Made by a program: the position numbers and the translations under genes | Shown here: positions 60,353-64,000 of the stretch, piece by piece | Position numbering within the stretch: the first letter of the stretch is position 1 | Layout of the letters: every line of letters begins with the position of its first letter | The notes under the pieces: generated by a model | Databases searched by the model: none | What the model saw: the letters and a program-made list of their open reading frames with translations, nothing else | Told to the model about the DNA's origin: nothing | Assembly: GCA_024402535.1 (NCBI GenBank) | Contig: JAKSTN010000001.1 | Location: 1 to 64,000 of the forward strand | DNA length: 64,000 nt | Reading direction: 5' to 3' | Origin: Treponema sp. | GTDB lineage: Bacteria > Spirochaetota > Spirochaetia > Treponematales > Treponemataceae

Positions 60353-61780
60353 TTATAGCTTGTCGATAAGCATTGAACACTTGCCCGAAGGAATTGGGAG
60401 TGTCTTCTTTTTCTGGTCGATGATATTGATTGTGAAGTAGTAAAGCTTTTCACTTTCCATCTGAATTTCCCAACCGCGGTTAGACTTGTTACTGAGAATT
60501 GTAATAAGGTTGCGCTTGAGAGACAGATTTTCAATACCCATGATTTCCAGGTTAGGAATAATCCAGTCTACAGTTTTGCGTGGCAGAGAAATTGAAAGAC
60601 CGATTACGTTTTCAATCATAAGAGCAATTGTGCTCAAGCCGGCTGTCTGCAGATAACGTGGTTTAGGGAATACTCCGCGTGCTTTTGAAACAGGTTTTCC
60701 TTCGCCTTCAGGAAGATAAGCTTCGTAAAGGTCTCCAGGTTTGTCATCATTTGGAATCATACCTTCAAGAACGTAGTAAAGGTGGCGGATTGCACATTCA
60801 CGAGCCAGTTCATACTGATTGTATTTTTCCAGTCCTTTAATAACCATAAAGTTGAACAAAGGATAAACACTTCCGCAGAAAGCATTTCCCTTTTCACTGT
60901 AAGAAGGGCTGTCTTTTGAAAGTGTTGGGAACGGATGATCTGTTCCGAAAGTTTTTGGATTGTTGATATGATTTACAAGGCAGTCTGCTTTGTCGGCATT
61001 TGGAATTTCTGCCAGCATAGGCCAGAAGCCTGCAATTGTCTTTTCCTTAAGGCGTTCTTCATTTTTGTCCAGGTCATGATAGAAGCCTGTTTTATCATCC
61101 CACATGAGAGAGTTAACGCGTGTCTTAATTGAGAAGTACATTTTGCGATACTGGAAACTAAGTTCCTTGTCATTCAGAATGTCTCCAAGAGCTGACATGT
61201 AAGAAGCATTCAAAGCCATACATGCGTTAAAGTCTACAGGATAAACAGCGCCGTCACGAGGAGCATTTGACATACCTGAAGCCTGGAATGGAACTGCATA
61301 AAGACCGTTAGGCTTTTTGAAAGTTTCATCGATCCAGTTCATGTATTTCTGAAGAACAGGCATTACTTCCTTAATGCGGCGTTTATTTGCACTTTTGTGA
61401 TAAAGATTGTATTCAGCCCATGCGAAAAGAGGAAGTCCTATTCCTTCAGGATTTTTCTTTTCTGTTACAGGTTCATTATTCGAAAGATCATACTTCCAGC
61501 GGATTGCTCCGTTGGCTTCCTGACGGGCATAGAGATAATCGATATTTTTTTCAGCTTCAAAGTTACGGTTCGAATAAACTAAAAAGAAAGAAGAAAAAAC
61601 TGAATCCATCTGGTTCATAATATATTTTCCGTCTTCAGGGTAAACAAAATATCCGTCAGAATTCTGTTCATTTGTTGCAGGATCAATCCACTGGGAAGAA
61701 ACCCATGCCCATGTTTTGTTATAAATATCTACGAAATCCTGATCGTAAAAATGGATTTTTGGAAAATCGTGCTTACTCAA
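60353..61780 (-). CDS. Trehalase/MGH1-like (alpha/alpha)6 glycoside hydrolase
   Basis: A 475-residue cytoplasmic protein, no signal peptide, with the start codon TTG behind aggag. Helical repeats and segments such as NEQNSDGYFVYPEDGKYIMNQMDS-type N-terminal region, GIGLPLFAWAEYNLYHK, SGMSNAPRDGAVYPVDF and GNAFCGSVYPLFNFMVIKG resemble the GH37/GH63/MGH1 group. The catalytic Asp/Glu pair is probably in NAPRDG and the C-terminal half. Substrate cannot be fixed. It leads the ppx-ppk1 genes. Confidence 0.65.
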   Translation of the reverse strand: MSKHDFPKIHFYDQDFVDIYNKTWAWVSSQWIDPATNEQNSDGYFVYPEDGKYIMNQMDSVFSSFFLVYSNRNFEAEKNIDYLYARQEANGAIRWKYDLSNNEPVTEKKNPEGIGLPLFAWAEYNLYHKSANKRRIKEVMPVLQKYMNWIDETFKKPNGLYAVPFQASGMSNAPRDGAVYPVDFNACMALNASYMSALGDILNDKELSFQYRKMYFSIKTRVNSLMWDDKTGFYHDLDKNEERLKEKTIAGFWPMLAEIPNADKADCLVNHINNPKTFGTDHPFPTLSKDSPSYSEKGNAFCGSVYPLFNFMVIKGLEKYNQYELARECAIRHLYYVLEGMIPNDDKPGDLYEAYLPEGEGKPVSKARGVFPKPRYLQTAGLSTIALMIENVIGLSISLPRKTVDWIIPNLEIMGIENLSLKRNLITILSNKSNRGWEIQMESEKLYYFTINIIDQKKKTLPIPSGKCSMLIDKL

Positions 61781-61949
61781 CTTAAGCTCCTGAATACACT
61801 TTTCTTTGCAAATTTTGGTGTATCTTAGAGTATATCATAAATTGCGTGAATTTGTTCACTTTTTTTAGAAAATTTTCAAATTTTTCGTTTTTTGCGCTTG
61901 ACTGATAAAAATGGAGATTTTTCTGTATCCTTATTTTTAAACCATAGTT

Positions 61950-61955
61950 TATAAT
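61950..61955 (+). promoter_or_regulatory. -10 box of the modular xylanase gene
   Basis: TATAAT at 61950-61955 lies 29 nt before the ATG, which has its own gagga ribosome binding site. The -35 is weak, so an activator may be required. Confidence 0.45.
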
Positions 61956-61984
61956 AGAAATATATTTCATTTTTGAGGAAAACA

Positions 61985-63646
61985 ATGAAGAAAACAAAAC
62001 TTATCTTAGCTTCAGCTCTTCTGCTTCTTTGTGCAGGACTTCACGCAGCGCCTGCAACAATCACAAGAATTGATGAAGACAAAAAGGCCATTAAATTCGG
62101 CCAGAAAGCAGACGGTTTCAAGGATGTTACAACTGTAAAAGGAAGTGCCTGTACAAAACAGAATCCTATTTCTGTAAACCTTGAAAATTTCGCAAACCAG
62201 GAAGTTACACTGAGTCTTTCCTGCGATATAAAAATTAAAGGTGCCGACGGCGACTTCGACATGATCTGGATGGTAAACGATTATGACGCCGGATTCCCTG
62301 AAATTTCCCGCAAAAGAATCAAGGGAAACGAATGGGTTCACATGCAAGGTAAAAAAACTCTGGTTATCGGCCAGAAAAAACAGCTTTACCTTTCAAAAAC
62401 AGGTCTTCCTATGGATGATATCTCAATCCTCCTGAAAGATTTCAAAGTTGAAATCATTACAGAAGGCGATATCGGAGAAAAAATCGGATGGCTGGAAGCT
62501 CCAAGCCTGAAAAAAGCCCTGAATCCATACTTCAAATTCGGACTCGCCGTTACATACAAGGGAGAACTTACAAATCCTGATATTCAGGACGGACTTTACC
62601 GCCACGCAGAAACAATCACTTTAGGAAATGAATTCAAACCTGATTTCCTTTTTGCATGGCAGAATCCAAACGTAAAACTTACACAGTTTACTGCATCAAA
62701 TGGAAAAACAATTGATGTTCCTGCCCTTCTTCCAAGCTTCAAGGACATGGACGCAATTTTAGGTCTTGCACAGATCAACAAACTGAAAATCCGCGGACAC
62801 GTTCTCACATGGCACGCTCAGACACCACACTGGTTCTTCACAGAAGGTTATAAAGCAACAGGTGAACTTGTTGATAAAGAAACTATGTCTGCCCGCCACG
62901 AATGGTACATTGCTTCAGTTCTGAACCATGTAAAAGAATGGGAAGAAAAATACAATAAAGGTGAACACATTATCTGGGTTTGGGACGTTGTAAACGAAGC
63001 TGCAAAGGACGGTGCAACAGCTGACCGCTGGCTCCGCGAAGATTCAGACTGGTTCAAAGTTTACGGAGACGCCGAATTCATCGTAAACGCATTCCGTTTT
63101 GCAAATAAATATGCTCCAAAAGACGTTCTGCTCTGCTACAACGATTATGGAACATATTCAGGATCAAACCTTGCAAAAGGCGGAAAAACTAACGCTGTAT
63201 TGAATATCATCGATGCAATTCAGGCTGCCCCGGATGCCCGTATTGATGTTCTTGGTATGCAGTCTCATGTTGGACTTACATCACCAAAAGCAACTGGTTC
63301 TGACAGTTTTGAAACTGCTGTTCAGAAATTCACAGCAAAAGGAGTTGATGTTCACGTAACAGAACTTGATGTTGGACATACCAGCACATACAGCCCTATA
63401 AAAATGAAAGCTCGTTACTACGATCTTTTCAAAGTATTCCTTGCAAACCGCAAAACAGAAGACAAACACGGAATTTCATGTGTTACTATCTGGGGTGTTA
63501 CAGACGAAAATACATGGCTTGATAACCAGCCGGAATATAAGAACAAAATTAAACAGCATCCGGTTTTGTTTGATGGAAAAAATGATTTCTTTGCAAAACC
63601 TTGTTTCTACGGCATTCTTGAAGCCGTAGAAGAGGAAGGAAAATAA
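61985..63646 (+). CDS. GH10 endo-1,4-beta-xylanase with N-terminal CBM-like domain
   Basis: A 553-residue secreted enzyme with a signal peptide (KKTKLILASALLLLCAGLHA). An N-terminal beta-sandwich of about 150 residues follows (SVNLENFANQEVTLSLSCDIKI to ILLKDFKVEII), CBM22-like. Then comes a full GH10 barrel: RGHVLTWHAQTPHWFF (about 268-283) with the canonical His and Gln, acid/base Glu338 (VVNEAAK) and nucleophile Glu460 (HVTELDVGH). It should cut internal xylan bonds. The start is the ATG at 61985, behind gagga; an upstream in-frame TTG is possible but less likely. Confidence 0.93.
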   Translation: MKKTKLILASALLLLCAGLHAAPATITRIDEDKKAIKFGQKADGFKDVTTVKGSACTKQNPISVNLENFANQEVTLSLSCDIKIKGADGDFDMIWMVNDYDAGFPEISRKRIKGNEWVHMQGKKTLVIGQKKQLYLSKTGLPMDDISILLKDFKVEIITEGDIGEKIGWLEAPSLKKALNPYFKFGLAVTYKGELTNPDIQDGLYRHAETITLGNEFKPDFLFAWQNPNVKLTQFTASNGKTIDVPALLPSFKDMDAILGLAQINKLKIRGHVLTWHAQTPHWFFTEGYKATGELVDKETMSARHEWYIASVLNHVKEWEEKYNKGEHIIWVWDVVNEAAKDGATADRWLREDSDWFKVYGDAEFIVNAFRFANKYAPKDVLLCYNDYGTYSGSNLAKGGKTNAVLNIIDAIQAAPDARIDVLGMQSHVGLTSPKATGSDSFETAVQKFTAKGVDVHVTELDVGHTSTYSPIKMKARYYDLFKVFLANRKTEDKHGISCVTIWGVTDENTWLDNQPEYKNKIKQHPVLFDGKNDFFAKPCFYGILEAVEEEGK

Positions 63647-63657
63647 AGGATCTGATA

Positions 63658-64000
63658 TTATTCCTGGGCAGCGGCCTGAGCTTCTGCCTGGGCACGTGCA
63701 CGAGCCTGAGCGGCAGCAATCTGAGCTTCTGCCTGAGCACGTGCAATTTCTTCTTCCTTACGGCGAATCTCTTCGTCAGACAAAGGCTGAGGGGCTGCAG
63801 GTGCGGCTTCTTCAGCCTTTTCTGTTTCTGAAGCCTGAGCTTCTGCTTCAACCGGAGTTTCAACCACAGGAGCTGCATAGATAAGACGTATATTTTCTTT
63901 TTCAGACTTATGACGAGACTTAAGAAGCAGTGACCGTGTTTCGTAATCGTAAATGTATCCTGAAGAATTGTAACTTTCGAATCTTGCATCTGTGCGGAAT
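63658..64000 (-). CDS. Partial gene running off the right edge, Ala/Gln/Arg-rich C-terminus
   Basis: The frame is open from 64000 to a stop at 63658. It encodes 114 residues of a longer protein whose start is outside the window. The first 45 residues read as normal sequence (RFESYNSSGYIYDYETRSLLL). The last 70 are a Pro/Glu then charged Ala-Gln-Arg-Glu repeat (EEIARAQAEAQ, AAAQARARAQAEAQ) likely to form a long helix or coiled coil. No function can be given from this piece. It converges on the xylanase gene with 11 nt between the stops. Confidence 0.75.
   Translation of the reverse strand, partial: FRTDARFESYNSSGYIYDYETRSLLLKSRHKSEKENIRLIYAAPVVETPVEAEAQASETEKAEEAAPAAPQPLSDEEIRRKEEEIARAQAEAQIAAAQARARAQAEAQAAAQE

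Noticed and set aside
63549..63989. A 146-codon minus-strand open frame at the right edge
   Set aside because: It is in a different frame from the edge gene and overlaps the end of the xylanase gene antisense. The 63658 frame is better supported.
1..64000. CRISPR arrays, rRNA, tRNA, transposase or phage genes
   Set aside because: No regularly spaced identical repeats, no tRNA cloverleaf or rRNA-like stretch and no recombinase or structural phage protein were seen on reading.

Overview
The window looks like chromosomal DNA from a saccharolytic, motile spirochaete close to the rumen/gut Treponema group. The evidence is AT-rich DNA, a class I (archaeal-type) lysyl-tRNA synthetase, two large methyl-accepting chemotaxis proteins, many treponeme-style lipoproteins, and a plant-polysaccharide gene set (two GH10 xylanases, a GH5 endoglucanase, a GH130 phosphorylase, a GH94/GH149-like phosphorylase candidate and an oligosaccharide ABC importer). 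Genus level is inference. I saw no phage, insertion sequence, CRISPR array, rRNA or tRNA gene.

Layout. 1-8.3 kb: two envelope lipoproteins, an orphan radical SAM enzyme, a chemoreceptor, argD, hisG, a damaged-looking NUDIX/pyrophosphatase pair and hisB. 8.3-12 kb: a lipoprotein, a GGDEF-EAL protein and rnhA. 12-17.9 kb: a five-gene co-directional envelope operon of mostly unrecognised proteins ending in an OppA-like binding protein. 17.9-28.4 kb: a carbohydrate uptake locus (LplB-LplC-type permeases, binding lipoprotein, YesM/YesN-type two-component system) divergent from a 1133-residue phosphorylase-like enzyme. 28.4-34.3 kb: a divergent GH10 protein, a tyrosine-phosphatase remnant, an NAD(P)-binding epimerase-like protein, a multi-hairpin intergenic element and the fabD-fabF-fabZ operon. 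34.3-43.1 kb: a second chemoreceptor, class I lysS, a patatin/beta-barrel protein, a GH5 endoglucanase and a Gly/Ser-linker lipoprotein. 43.2-49.6 kb: M29-like aminopeptidase, PAP2 protein, MATE exporter, radical SAM protein, PTS IIC-like transporter with a structured leader, and cysE. 49.6-53.2 kb: a GntR(YtrA)-ABC-secreted protein-S41 operon behind a perfect operator palindrome. 53.2-55.5 kb: GNAT, a PIN-type toxin-antitoxin pair and tcdA. 55.5-64 kb: GH130, ppk1, ppx-HD, a trehalase-like (alpha/alpha)6 enzyme, a modular GH10 xylanase and a gene running off the right edge.

How it fits together. Secreted xylanases and the endoglucanase would release oligosaccharides, the ABC importer under YesMN-type control would take them up, and GH130 and the GH149-like enzyme could phosphorolyse them in the cytoplasm, with the chemoreceptors guiding the cell. 

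Three sequence-level patterns stand out. First, about thirteen genes have a sigma70-type -10 box only 6-9 nt before the start codon and no Shine-Dalgarno sequence, which suggests widespread leaderless transcription. Second, an array of eight different hairpins plus a terminator follows fabZ (31.1-31.5 kb), and a shorter array ends the pyrophosphatase gene. Third, several families of palindromic intergenic repeats double as terminators.
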